The notes under the pieces are model-generated. The model was not told the origin of the DNA. It saw only the letters and a list, made by a program, of their open reading frames with translations, and made no database searches. Positions 35,803 to 44,675 of a stretch of 64,000 nt of DNA are shown one piece after another; position 1 is the stretch's first letter; each line of letters starts with the position of its first letter. Made by a program: the position numbers and the translations under genes. This DNA comes from Paenibacillus fonticola DSM 21315 (lineage in GTDB: Bacteria > Bacillota > Bacilli > Paenibacillales > Paenibacillaceae): positions 328,159 through 392,158 of the forward strand of contig NZ_KB907245.1 in the NCBI RefSeq assembly GCF_000381905.1, written 5' to 3'.

Positions 35803-36507
35803 ATGAACAGAATGGCTGGATGGAAAACAAAAGATGCATGGTCCTGGAGGGAATTCGTGCTTCTCCTGCTGCTTGAGTTCATCTTCGTGATGGCTGTAGT
35901 GAAATACGGTGCACAGAGCTTGTATTTGTCCTGGCTGGGCAACCCGCTATATTCAGGTATGCTTACCGGACTGACGATCGCGATCGTGCTGCTGGCAGGC
36001 TTGTACTATATTGCCCTGCGTCCGCAACGATTAACATGGGCGGAGATTGGGCTCCGCAGGTTCCCGGCGAAGGATTGGGGGCGGATTCTCATTTGGATTC
36101 TAGTCCTTGTCGTACTCAGCGCAGGAGCGATGCTCTTAACCAGCTTGTTTGGAAATATGATGAATAATAGTAAAATGGAAAGCCTTCAGCAGAATGTCAC
36201 CTGGTTCACTGTACTCCTCGCAGTGATTTCTGCTGGGGTGGTCTCCCCTTGGTATGAAGAGCTGTTCTACCGGGGCTTCATGTATCGCTGGCTGCGGACG
36301 AGGGCGGGGATGAGCCCGGCCATTGTCATCAGTTCGCTAATCTTTACAGCCGCGCATTATCCGACTTTGAACGCGATGCCAGCCAACTTTGTTGCAGGCG
36401 TCATTCTAGCTTGGACATATGAAAGGACGGGCTCTGTCATTCCCGCCATGATTGTCCACGGGGTTGTCAATACGGCCTCCGTGTTACTGCTTACCGCAAT
36501 GGGGTAG
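35803..36507 (+). CDS. CPBP-family intramembrane metalloprotease
   Basis: The 234-residue protein has about seven membrane helices. The CPBP/Abi motifs are WYEELFYRGFMYRWL (EExxxR), TAAHYPTL and AMIVHGVVN, which supply the glutamates and histidines of the metal site. Related proteins process prenylated substrates or confer self-immunity to bacteriocins. AAAGGAG precedes the ATG. It lies opposite the MerR gene and is the probable target of that regulator. Confidence 0.88.
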   Translation: MNRMAGWKTKDAWSWREFVLLLLLEFIFVMAVVKYGAQSLYLSWLGNPLYSGMLTGLTIAIVLLAGLYYIALRPQRLTWAEIGLRRFPAKDWGRILIWILVLVVLSAGAMLLTSLFGNMMNNSKMESLQQNVTWFTVLLAVISAGVVSPWYEELFYRGFMYRWLRTRAGMSPAIVISSLIFTAAHYPTLNAMPANFVAGVILAWTYERTGSVIPAMIVHGVVNTASVLLLTAMG

Positions 36508-36562
36508 CACTGTCCATTGGCGACTGACTGCCGTGAAGGATCTTTATTCATGATATGAAACT

Positions 36563-36973
36563 TTATCGCGGAGCCCTTCTCATGAACCTATCGTGATCCC
36601 GCATAAAATGGAACTGCTCGTACAGCTCATGGGCATCCCGGGTGCCGAGCAGTCCCATCAGATTCCGAAACCGTTCCGACTCTGTGATGACTTCGACTAA
36701 TCTTTTGCCGAGCCCCTGCCCTCTGTAATCCTCGTCTATAAACACATCGCACAGCCAGTACATGGTGGCATCGTCCGTAACTACCCGGGCAAAGCCCACC
36801 TGTGCTGGTCCCTTATAAATGCCAAAGCAGACCGAGTTGTCGATGGACTTCTCAATCCGGTCTACCGGCCGCCGATTCGCCCAGTAGCTTCTTGCTAAAT
36901 AGCCTTTGATCACGTGCCTGTCCAGCCGTTCTTTATGATCTGATATTAAAAATTCATTATAATAGATTTCCAA
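36563..36973 (-). CDS. GNAT-family N-acetyltransferase
   Basis: This short protein of 136 residues contains the acetyl-CoA loop of GNAT enzymes (DEDYRGQGLGKRLVE) and an aromatic strand before it (MYWLCDVFI). A TTG at 36973 behind AAGGAGAGATCTCGA is the likely start. The acceptor substrate is unknown. It follows the SDR gene on the same strand with a 37-bp gap. Confidence 0.87.
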   Translation of the reverse strand: MEIYYNEFLISDHKERLDRHVIKGYLARSYWANRRPVDRIEKSIDNSVCFGIYKGPAQVGFARVVTDDATMYWLCDVFIDEDYRGQGLGKRLVEVITESERFRNLMGLLGTRDAHELYEQFHFMRDHDRFMRRAPR

Positions 36974-37010
36974 TCGAGATCTCTCCTTCCTTTGCCAAAC
37001 CTAGGGTTGC

Positions 37011-37757
37011 TCAGCGTTCAGCGTGCGCGTAGTGGACAAGCTTTCCAGCGGGATATTCGTTCTCGATGATTTTCAACAAATACCTGCCGAGCTCTTCCGC
37101 CGGCTGAACCTGGCCTGACTCGTAAGCTTGCCTGAAGTATTTCGCCATCCCGAAGTCCTGCTCATCTTTGCCACGGGCAGCCGCTTGCAGCTGCGTTTCC
37201 ACCATTCCCGGGTCTACGGCAATGATCTCCACGGGCCGTGGCTGACTCGCTTGCTCCGCTCCGACGCACTGGGTGAACATATTGATCCCGGCTTTGGCCG
37301 TACAATACGCGCTCATGCCCGGTGCGGGGTACGTTCCTGAACCGGAAGTGATGTTGATGATTTTTCTTTTGATGTCGAAGTGTTCGGTATGGCGGATAAA
37401 GCTGGAGGTTGCGACCATCGGGGCAGCCAGGCTGACTTGCAGATGCTGTTGGATTTCCTGGGCGGTACAGCGTTCGATCGGCTTTAACGGCTCTAGCATG
37501 GCCGCATTATTAATCAGGCAAAATATTTCCGAGTCAACTATATTCACTTCATGAACAATCTCTTTAAGCAGGGCATCGACTCGCATGATATTGCTTATAT
37601 CAAAGCTTCGATGGGTGTAGTTGCCATATCCCCGCAGGCGTTCCGAGGTTCCTCGCGCGATGCCGATTACCTGGTGTCCGAGATCAAGCAGCATACCCGC
37701 CAGCTCCTCGCCGATTCCTTTGGATGTTCCCGTAATAATAAAATGACCTCTCGCCAT
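37011..37757 (-). CDS. Short-chain dehydrogenase/reductase (sepiapterin/benzil reductase-like)
   Basis: The 248-residue protein starts with the NADP-binding motif TGTSKGIGEELA and has the catalytic SGSGTYPAPGMSAYCTAKAG (Ser, Tyr, Lys) segment, with NNAA before it. The pattern fits the YueD/sepiapterin-reductase-like subgroup. GGAGGTACTGT precedes the ATG. It may form a unit with the GNAT gene downstream. Confidence 0.87.
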   Translation of the reverse strand: MARGHFIITGTSKGIGEELAGMLLDLGHQVIGIARGTSERLRGYGNYTHRSFDISNIMRVDALLKEIVHEVNIVDSEIFCLINNAAMLEPLKPIERCTAQEIQQHLQVSLAAPMVATSSFIRHTEHFDIKRKIINITSGSGTYPAPGMSAYCTAKAGINMFTQCVGAEQASQPRPVEIIAVDPGMVETQLQAAARGKDEQDFGMAKYFRQAYESGQVQPAEELGRYLLKIIENEYPAGKLVHYAHAER

Positions 37758-37821
37758 ACAGTACCTCCATAATCCATTTATTTATACCCTATCTTATCAG
37801 CAAACCTATATTTTGGAAAAT

Positions 37822-37862
37822 AGAAAGAGGCCCCTCCAAAATTCAGAAGAGCCTCTCTTTAC
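37822..37862 (-). terminator. Terminator of the phosphodiesterase operon
   Basis: AAAGAGGC and GCCTCTCTTT form a stem around a 19-nt loop just past the stop codon of the gene at 37870. It marks the end of the seven-gene minus-strand operon. Confidence 0.7.
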
Positions 37863-37869
37863 GTTTCAG

Positions 37870-39165
37870 CTATCTTAATAATTGATCGAGTACAATACCA
37901 TCCACATCTTGCATCTTGAACTGAAGCATCGCCGCCATAGTAGGAGCCATATCCACCAAGCTGGCTTGGTCGATGACGACGCCCTGCTTCACGCTAGGGC
38001 CGCAAGCAATGAATGTCGTCTGCTGCTCCTTGTAGGGCAATCCTCCGTGCGAGGCTTTGGCCGTCTTATAATCCCCGACTCTCGTTTCTGAGAATGCGTC
38101 GTCGCCCGACAGTGTATTCCCGAAGGAGATGGCCGCTTCACCTTCTATTACAAATTCAAAGGGTCCCGTTAATTTATATTGTTCGCGAACCTCTTCCTTC
38201 GTAAATACATGGCCTAGGCCGTATTTGGGATCCGCCTTAATGGAAAGGAGGAATTCATGAACCTTCTGCTTCATATTTTCATCGGACGGATTTTTGAGGC
38301 TAATCCATGCCGACATCCCGACGGAATGGCAATAGGCGTCATAGTCGAGCAATTGATCGTTCTCATCGACGGAAATGAATCCGGCCTGCTTTAATAGAAT
38401 ATTGAAGTTCAATACGTGATCGATATCCGTTTGGCCATGATCGCCAAGAATAACGAAATTGGTGTTCTCAAAATCCCCGTGCTTTCTAATCTGCTCAAGC
38501 AAAACTCCGAATTCCGCATCATGCTTATGCAGCTGCTCGATGACATAATCATTCATGACGCCGTATCGGTGACGTACCGTATCGAGATCGCACATTTTGA
38601 CCAGCATGACGTCCGGCTGGCGATAATCTTTAATTATTTCGGCAGCCAAGCCCATCGTGTACCTATCCAGGCTGCGGTCCTCGCCGATCAAATGATGTCC
38701 GTATCGAGAGAAATAGCGTTCCACCAGCTCCGCTGTGGCCGTGCTTTCAAAAAACTGCTCCGGGTTAGGGCCATTATAGCCAATCGGCACAATCATCGGC
38801 ATGTTCAGATCGTAATCCGCACCACCCGATACAGGCCAGCTTAAAGAGCAGGTCGAATATCCATTTTCCTTGGCGTAATCCAACATCGTCTTGGATTTAA
38901 CATCATGCCTCATATTGTACCACGGAGCATTCTGGTCGCCTGCTTTGACGATCTCATTGTGAGGAACGCCGTGCTTCTCGACATAATTGCCTGTAATAAT
39001 GGAGCAATGGCATGGGTAAGTAACGGAAGGATAAATGGAATGCATATGAGTTACCCAAGAGCCTTGCTCAAACATGAATTTAAAGTTCGGCATCGTTCTC
39101 ATCCATTCAATATCCATGGAACACAGCGCATCCAGGCAAAAGACAAACAGCTTTTTCTTCGTCAT
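37870..39165 (-). CDS. Alkaline-phosphatase-superfamily phosphodiesterase (NPP-like)
   Basis: The 431-residue protein has the plan of nucleotide pyrophosphatase/phosphodiesterases. The first metal Asp is in VFCLDALCS, the nucleophile Thr in YPSVTYPCHCSIITGNY, and other metal ligands in KMCDLDTVRHRYG, LGDHGQTD and ASHGGLPY. No signal peptide is visible, so it should be cytoplasmic. NPP enzymes split phosphodiesters and pyrophosphates. Being the last gene of an operon with a Ugp-like ABC importer and a HAD phosphatase, it may act on an imported phosphodiester (inference). Confidence 0.85.
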   Translation of the reverse strand: MTKKKLFVFCLDALCSMDIEWMRTMPNFKFMFEQGSWVTHMHSIYPSVTYPCHCSIITGNYVEKHGVPHNEIVKAGDQNAPWYNMRHDVKSKTMLDYAKENGYSTCSLSWPVSGGADYDLNMPMIVPIGYNGPNPEQFFESTATAELVERYFSRYGHHLIGEDRSLDRYTMGLAAEIIKDYRQPDVMLVKMCDLDTVRHRYGVMNDYVIEQLHKHDAEFGVLLEQIRKHGDFENTNFVILGDHGQTDIDHVLNFNILLKQAGFISVDENDQLLDYDAYCHSVGMSAWISLKNPSDENMKQKVHEFLLSIKADPKYGLGHVFTKEEVREQYKLTGPFEFVIEGEAAISFGNTLSGDDAFSETRVGDYKTAKASHGGLPYKEQQTTFIACGPSVKQGVVIDQASLVDMAPTMAAMLQFKMQDVDGIVLDQLLR

Positions 39166-39217
39166 GGCAATTCCTTTCTGTGTATCATTACACCCGCAGT
39201 ATAAATTTAAAAAGGGA

Positions 39218-40015
39218 TCAAGTCAGCTTGGACGGAACCGGAGCCTGCTCCTCCATTTTCACGACGATCACTTTCTGAATCATTTCGCGCAGCTTCTCCA
39301 GGAACGGGAGCGAAATACCGTCATCGGTAATAAGCACGCTGATTCGCTTGACTTCCATCCCGAATAAAAAAGCGCTTTGATTCATTTTTGAGGAATCGGC
39401 CAAAAGAATGAGCTGGCGCGCTTGATCCGAGAGCCTCTGAGCAACACTCTGCGGTTCCACCTTGGAAAAATACAAGCCTTGCTGCATCACCCCGGCGCAT
39501 GAAAACAATGCTTTATCGAAACGATACTGCTTCAGCTCCTGATGAAGCCTATGCCCTGATGTCAATCCGCTCTGATCTACTTCGCCGCCTGCCATAAACA
39601 CTTGAGACCGGCTATTCTTCTGCAGCAGATTAAAGGCAACCATAAGCGAGTTCGTCACAATAACCAGTTCTTTGTGCGCCGGGATTAACCGGGAGACGGC
39701 CAGTCCCGTCGTATTCCCGTCCAAAAAAACGCTATCGCCGTCTTCCAAGAGATGAATCGCTTCTCTGGCGATCGCCTCTTTCTGCTCCAGATTATAATTA
39801 ATGCGCTGCGTGTACGGCATTTCCCAAGTTGTTTTTTCCCTTCGCTCGGCGCCGCCATAATTTCTGCGGACTAGTCCTTTTTCATGCAAAATGCGCAAAT
39901 CCCTGCGGATCGTTTCGACAGACAATTGATAATGATCCACTAAATTCTCGACAAGAACGCTGCCGTTGCGGCGGACTTCTTCCAAAATTTCGTTCCGTCT
40001 TCTTCTGGAATTCAT
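39218..40015 (-). CDS. DeoR-family transcriptional regulator
   Basis: The protein has 265 residues with a DeoR winged HTH (SVLVENLVDHYQLSVETIRRDLRIL) and a DeoRC sensor domain (about 75-235) that in this family usually binds phosphorylated sugars. It lies inside the operon, 24 bp after the solute-binding gene and 52 bp before the phosphodiesterase gene. A DeoR-type sensor fits a phosphorylated intermediate as inducer. Confidence 0.9.
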   Translation of the reverse strand: MNSRRRRNEILEEVRRNGSVLVENLVDHYQLSVETIRRDLRILHEKGLVRRNYGGAERREKTTWEMPYTQRINYNLEQKEAIAREAIHLLEDGDSVFLDGNTTGLAVSRLIPAHKELVIVTNSLMVAFNLLQKNSRSQVFMAGGEVDQSGLTSGHRLHQELKQYRFDKALFSCAGVMQQGLYFSKVEPQSVAQRLSDQARQLILLADSSKMNQSAFLFGMEVKRISVLITDDGISLPFLEKLREMIQKVIVVKMEEQAPVPSKLT

Positions 40016-40039
40016 GAAATCACTCCTTTGAGAGCGATC

Positions 40040-41443
40040 TTATTTGTTCTCTGCCAATAGCTTCGTGGCTTCTGCCTGAAGACTCTTCATAGCGTCGGCT
40101 GGTGAGACTTTGTTTGAGTAAACGTTCATAATCGCCGTATTCACCGCATCCTGGATCATGCTTCCGGCTGCCGTAGCGACAGGAGCTTTCCCGTGAGGAA
40201 ACACCTCTTTGAAGGCTTGCTCCTTCTGGGGATTGGCCTCGTAATCCTTCTTCAATACGTCGACATCTTGAGAAGACAGAGTTGCCGGGAAGTATCCGGT
40301 TTTTGCGCCATAGATCGCTTGACCTTCCGGTCCTGCAAAGTATTTCAGGAATAACCAGCCGGCAAGCTCCTGCTCAGGATTGGTCTTGAATAGAACCTGA
40401 TTCCCGCCGCCAATATTCGTTGTTGGGTTGCCTGGGTCGCCTTGCGGGATAATTGTGATTCCCCACCCGAACTTATCGCCGATTAATTCCAGCTTGGAGG
40501 TCGTTCTGGCCGTAGTGCCGATTTCCATGGCCGCGCGGCCATTCGTAAATTCTTGCTCGGTATCCTCGGCGACCAGGATTGCTTTTTGATCGAGCAGGTT
40601 TTTATATACGGTCAGCAATTCCACAGCTTGAGGATTATCGAAATCGACGCCGGACAGATCAGGATGAATCGGATCGATTCCGTATGTGCTCAAGGAGGTC
40701 ATGAAGTTAAAGCCATGGGAGCCATATCCTGTGCCATTACCGATAACGAGCGCTGGAACGCCGGTTTTCTTATAGATGTCGAGGGCCTGCTGCTCGAACT
40801 CTTTCCACGATTTGGCCGGAGCATCATAACCCGCCTGTTTTAGAACGTCGGCGTTGTAGTAAATCCCGGTTGAGCTGTTGCCATGCGGCCAGCTCATCGT
40901 CTTGCCTTCATAGGCCGGAATGCGTTGACGATCCAAGACCGCCGGGAGTATATCATCGATTTCCGTTTGTGTTAATCCGTACTGGGGATCGTTGAGGTAG
41001 CTGTCCAGCGGCACGATTTGGTCGGCCTTCATATATTGCAGCACATCGCCTTCGTTAGCCATAGCTGCCGCCGGCAGCCCGCCACCTTGGAGCGCGGCGC
41101 GCAGCTTCTGATTCAACTCCGTGTAAGAACCCTGAAAGACTTCATTGACGATGATCTTTCCTTCATACTCTTTATTAAATTGCGCAACGATTTCTTTGAC
41201 CGCATCCCCGTAGATGCTAGCTTGAATATGCCAGAAGTCAATTTTGACCGGCCCGTTCTTGCCCAGCTCAATGTCATTGCCTGCCGGCTTTTCCGCCGAA
41301 CTGGCATTGGCGCCAGCAGCAGTCGAACCTTCTGAGCCCGCGTTGCTTGCTTGGCTCCCTCCGCAAGCTACCGTAAATATAGACATTACAAGAATAACCG
41401 CCACGACAGATAAAAATCTTTGGATCGTATGATTGTACGGCAT
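40040..41443 (-). CDS. ABC transporter solute-binding lipoprotein (UgpB-like)
   Basis: The 467-residue protein has a signal peptide with lipobox VACGGS, a Ser/Ala-rich tether and a family 1 binding fold beginning KIDFWHIQASIYGDAVKEIV. The segment QGSYTELNQKLRAALQGG resembles UgpB, the glycerol-3-phosphate/glycerophosphodiester binder. It should capture the substrate outside the cell for the permeases at 43761 and 44676. The UgpB resemblance is by eye and does not fix the ligand. Confidence 0.88.
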   Translation of the reverse strand: MPYNHTIQRFLSVVAVILVMSIFTVACGGSQASNAGSEGSTAAGANASSAEKPAGNDIELGKNGPVKIDFWHIQASIYGDAVKEIVAQFNKEYEGKIIVNEVFQGSYTELNQKLRAALQGGGLPAAAMANEGDVLQYMKADQIVPLDSYLNDPQYGLTQTEIDDILPAVLDRQRIPAYEGKTMSWPHGNSSTGIYYNADVLKQAGYDAPAKSWKEFEQQALDIYKKTGVPALVIGNGTGYGSHGFNFMTSLSTYGIDPIHPDLSGVDFDNPQAVELLTVYKNLLDQKAILVAEDTEQEFTNGRAAMEIGTTARTTSKLELIGDKFGWGITIIPQGDPGNPTTNIGGGNQVLFKTNPEQELAGWLFLKYFAGPEGQAIYGAKTGYFPATLSSQDVDVLKKDYEANPQKEQAFKEVFPHGKAPVATAAGSMIQDAVNTAIMNVYSNKVSPADAMKSLQAEATKLLAENK

Positions 41444-41457
41444 GTTCTCTACCCCTC

Positions 41458-42873
41458 CTATTTATGGTCTAGCAACTTATCTATTTGAACCGTCTCTCCG
41501 TAAACCGGATAAAAACGGGGGATGCTTCTGCTATCAAATAATGTCGGATGTTCGCTGTGAAGCGGAATCACGACCTTCGGCTGGATCCTTGCCGTCAAGT
41601 CACTGATTTCCTGCGGAGCGGCATGGCCGCCTGTCGCGAAATAATGATATTGAACGCCGAATTCCGTCAGCCAGCGGTGCAGTGTTTCATCATTCGCTGT
41701 GAGCGGATTGCCGTCGGCATGGAAGTAATGCGAGGTCTGCGAACGGTCGCCCAGACATTCCAGCTCAGCCATCAGCGGCAGCTGATTATACGGAAGGTAC
41801 ACGCAGTACTGCGCCTTGTTGGCAATAACTTCGGATAATGAAATCGTTCTATACGGGAGTGTGATACTGCTATCTACGGATAGCGAGTTCAACATCGGCA
41901 ATACATGAATCACCTCTTCAGCCAGGGTTAACGCAGCGTTCCCTGCCAATGCCGCAATGCCAATGCGGGTGGCCTCATACCACAGCGCAGCCGTACTTGC
42001 ATCCATGACAAGCATACGTCCTGCTTCCTTCGTCGCGAGAATGAAATCAGCTACCCGCTCCACATTCCTCCCCAGGATATTCACGTAGACGAGACCTGCT
42101 GCCTGCTCGGCCACTTCCCGGTAACGGACCGCAACATCCGCCTCAAGCCGATCCTCGGGCTGGCGAAACAAAGTGTTCGGGCGCAGCCGCGTGCCTTCGG
42201 TAATCAGTACTTCAACCCCTTCGTTCCGGCACAGCTCGATAAAGCGATCCATACGGTGCGAATGTCTGCCATGGCGGCGCCAATCTGCTGTGAAGCCGAT
42301 CTTCGTTCCGGAGGCGGTCTTCAAAATAAAACCCGAACAACCCGGCGTATCATGATCCACTTCGATGATTGTAAGCCGCACTTTTCCTTCCTCGTCCAGC
42401 GCAATCTCTTGAAGATCTTCCAGCGCAATGATGCGGCCCTTGGTATCTCCGTATTCGCCTGAAGCGACGACGGCCCGATACACGGCATAAGCATCTTTGC
42501 TCATATAGATGGGCGTGCCCTCCGCAACATAGGGCAGCAGCGCCATATGATCTTGATGAATGTGGCTGATGAATATCTTCAGATTGTTATATTGCGGCAG
42601 CTCTTGACGTTTCCATATTTCCTGAAGCTGCTCCAAAGTCACATCCTGCGTCGCCTCCGGGGAATATAAATTAAGCAGGGGAGGAGCCGAGCGGGTCAGC
42701 ATATAATGGCGCGCTCCTAGGGGCGGCTTCGTCTTCACGTATTCATTGAACAATCCTCCCATGGAAAGTCCCAGATCGAACACGAATCCCAACTCTTTAT
42801 AGCCGTATACAATTTGAACGCCGCCTATCGTGTTCATACCATTGTAAAACGTGATTTTATCCTGATCGTTCAC
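41458..42873 (-). CDS. MBL-fold hydrolase, RNase J/beta-CASP-like
   Basis: The protein of about 471 residues has the metal motif SHIHQDHMALL, then a long middle region and IPLHSEHPTLF near the end. GFTADWRRHGRHSHRM supplies the Asp of motif 4. This is the layout of RNase J-like or beta-CASP MBL proteins, but the short form and operon context suggest a metabolic rather than RNA substrate. GTG at 42873 behind AAGGAGG is preferred to an ATG at 42891 that contains the ribosome site. I cannot assign a reaction. Confidence 0.75.
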   Translation of the reverse strand: MNDQDKITFYNGMNTIGGVQIVYGYKELGFVFDLGLSMGGLFNEYVKTKPPLGARHYMLTRSAPPLLNLYSPEATQDVTLEQLQEIWKRQELPQYNNLKIFISHIHQDHMALLPYVAEGTPIYMSKDAYAVYRAVVASGEYGDTKGRIIALEDLQEIALDEEGKVRLTIIEVDHDTPGCSGFILKTASGTKIGFTADWRRHGRHSHRMDRFIELCRNEGVEVLITEGTRLRPNTLFRQPEDRLEADVAVRYREVAEQAAGLVYVNILGRNVERVADFILATKEAGRMLVMDASTAALWYEATRIGIAALAGNAALTLAEEVIHVLPMLNSLSVDSSITLPYRTISLSEVIANKAQYCVYLPYNQLPLMAELECLGDRSQTSHYFHADGNPLTANDETLHRWLTEFGVQYHYFATGGHAAPQEISDLTARIQPKVVIPLHSEHPTLFDSRSIPRFYPVYGETVQIDKLLDHK

Positions 42874-42893
42874 GGGCAATGCCTCCTTCATCT

Positions 42894-43739
42894 TTATGGA
42901 TGAACTGCCAAGTGTTCCTCTAATTTCAATAGAAAATCCGCCAATTCATCCAGTGTGCGCAGCCGCAGATCCCATTTCTCCTCATCATAGGTTTCGTATG
43001 GCGATATCCATATCGTGCGGCCCCCCAATTTCTTAACTGGATACAGATCGTTCCAGGCATTATCGCCGATAGAAACGACTTGGTCCGGGGAAATCCCGTG
43101 CCTGTTCATATACTCCTGCAAATAGTCAGCTAATCCTTGAGGCTTGTTCCCGCCATAGATGATCGTATCGAATGCATCGTCCAGACCAAGCCGGCTGACA
43201 AAATCCAGAGCAGCCTCTTCGGGAGAATTGGTCATCAGCAGTTTATGGCGAACCGACTTCAGCCCTCGCAGCGCGGCAGCTACTCCATCGTGGGGTTTGA
43301 CGCAATTTAATGTCGAAATCATATCGCGGCGAATGCTCATAAAGGCTTGTCTCCGTACTGAAGCCGGTATATCGGCATAGTCGGCTATGGCGCCCACAAC
43401 CCCCCAGGCATCTCCGATATATTGGATATCCTGAAAGATATTCGGGGACGAAGCGGCCGACCGTTCTAAATTTTTTCCTTCCCAGTTATATAGCCGGGCG
43501 ATTTCTCCATTTCGGTACTCTACACCTGATTTAAGAGATCTGCTGAAGAAATGGCCGATCTTTAGCGCGTGCTTGCCGCTTAAAATCAACTCCGCCTCAC
43601 GCTGCCACATCGACACATCGGAGTTGCCGCCATGACCTTGAAACAAATAGGATATATAAGGCTCGATGAAGCTCTCATCCTGATATAACGTACCATCCAT
43701 ATCCAGCACGAGTACTTGAATGTTGTTTGTCCATTCCAA
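42894..43739 (-). CDS. HAD-superfamily hydrolase
   Basis: The protein of 281 residues has HAD motif I LVLDMDGTLYQDE (nucleophile Asp in DMDGT), motif II LLMTNSPEEA, a conserved Lys in GGNKPQGLAD and motif IV VSIGDNAWNDLYPV, with an inserted cap domain between I and II. It is a probable phosphatase or beta-phosphoglucomutase-like enzyme. It sits between the permease and MBL genes in the operon, so it may remove phosphate from the imported or cleaved product. Confidence 0.85.
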   Translation of the reverse strand: MEWTNNIQVLVLDMDGTLYQDESFIEPYISYLFQGHGGNSDVSMWQREAELILSGKHALKIGHFFSRSLKSGVEYRNGEIARLYNWEGKNLERSAASSPNIFQDIQYIGDAWGVVGAIADYADIPASVRRQAFMSIRRDMISTLNCVKPHDGVAAALRGLKSVRHKLLMTNSPEEAALDFVSRLGLDDAFDTIIYGGNKPQGLADYLQEYMNRHGISPDQVVSIGDNAWNDLYPVKKLGGRTIWISPYETYDEEKWDLRLRTLDELADFLLKLEEHLAVHP

Positions 43740-43760
43740 TGTTGTCGTCTCCTCTTCTAT

Positions 43761-44663
43761 TCAACCTTTGATTCCTGAAGCGGCAATCCCCGAATGAAAC
43801 CACTTCTGGGCTGCAAAGTACAACAATACAATCGGCAATACGGTAAAAGTTGCGGCGGCCATCAATTGATGATAATTGGACCCGTTCTCGCTGACGAAGT
43901 AGAGCAACCCCACCTGCAGCGGGCGAATCGCTTCCGTTGAAGTAATGATCAGCGGCCAGGATACGGCATTCCATTTGCCGATAAAGCTCAGTAAGCCAGC
44001 GGTAATCAAACTGGAGCTCGATAGCGGCAGAAGGACGGAATACAAATAGCGAAAGCTGGACATTCCATCGACTTGCGAAGCTTCCCAGTAGTCTTTCGGG
44101 ACAGATAGAAACGCTTGCCTGAGCAGGAAAATAGAGAACGCATCCGCCAAAAAAGGCACCATGATCCCCATATAACTGTCATAAAAGCCCTTTCCACCCG
44201 TGCCCATCCAATCATTGCCGCCCGCAAACGGAATGTGCCGCAGCGTCACGAAATTCGGAACCAAAGTGATATCGTAGGGAATCATCATCGTCGCTACAAC
44301 GAGCATAAAAATAAGCCCTCTGCCTTTGAACGAGAAATGTGATATAGAATAGGCTACCGGAATGCATATGAGCAGTTGAAGGGCCGTCCCGAAAACGGCG
44401 ACAATGATCGTATTCCAGAAGTACCGGCCGAAGGTGGATTCCGGCTTCATCCAAGCCGCTTCATAATTACTGAATAACAGCTCCTTCGGAAAAAAAACCG
44501 GCGGCATCAGATTTATCTCTTCTGCGCTCTTAAACGAGGTTAGAATCATCCATACAAACGGAAACAGCGCAAGCGCAGCTATGGCCAGGACAATGATCGT
44601 AACGATCGTCCAGGAAATCCGGGAATAGAGCCTGGCGTAATTGAACCGTTCAACATTCATCAT
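43761..44663 (-). CDS. ABC transporter permease (UgpE/MalG type)
   Basis: This 300-residue membrane protein has six helices and the EAA loop EASQVDGMSSFRYLYSVLLPL. It follows the first permease gene by 12 bp and precedes the HAD gene by 21 bp. Together with the protein at 44676 it makes the CUT1 pore. No ATPase is in the operon, so a shared MsmX-like ATPase is expected. Confidence 0.92.
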   Translation of the reverse strand: MMNVERFNYARLYSRISWTIVTIIVLAIAALALFPFVWMILTSFKSAEEINLMPPVFFPKELLFSNYEAAWMKPESTFGRYFWNTIIVAVFGTALQLLICIPVAYSISHFSFKGRGLIFMLVVATMMIPYDITLVPNFVTLRHIPFAGGNDWMGTGGKGFYDSYMGIMVPFLADAFSIFLLRQAFLSVPKDYWEASQVDGMSSFRYLYSVLLPLSSSSLITAGLLSFIGKWNAVSWPLIITSTEAIRPLQVGLLYFVSENGSNYHQLMAAATFTVLPIVLLYFAAQKWFHSGIAASGIKG

Positions 44664-44675
44664 GCTGCCCTCCTT

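Noticed and set aside
41458..42873. MBL protein as a true RNase J
   Set aside because: It is shorter than RNase J, lacks an evident C-terminal domain and sits in a transport operon.
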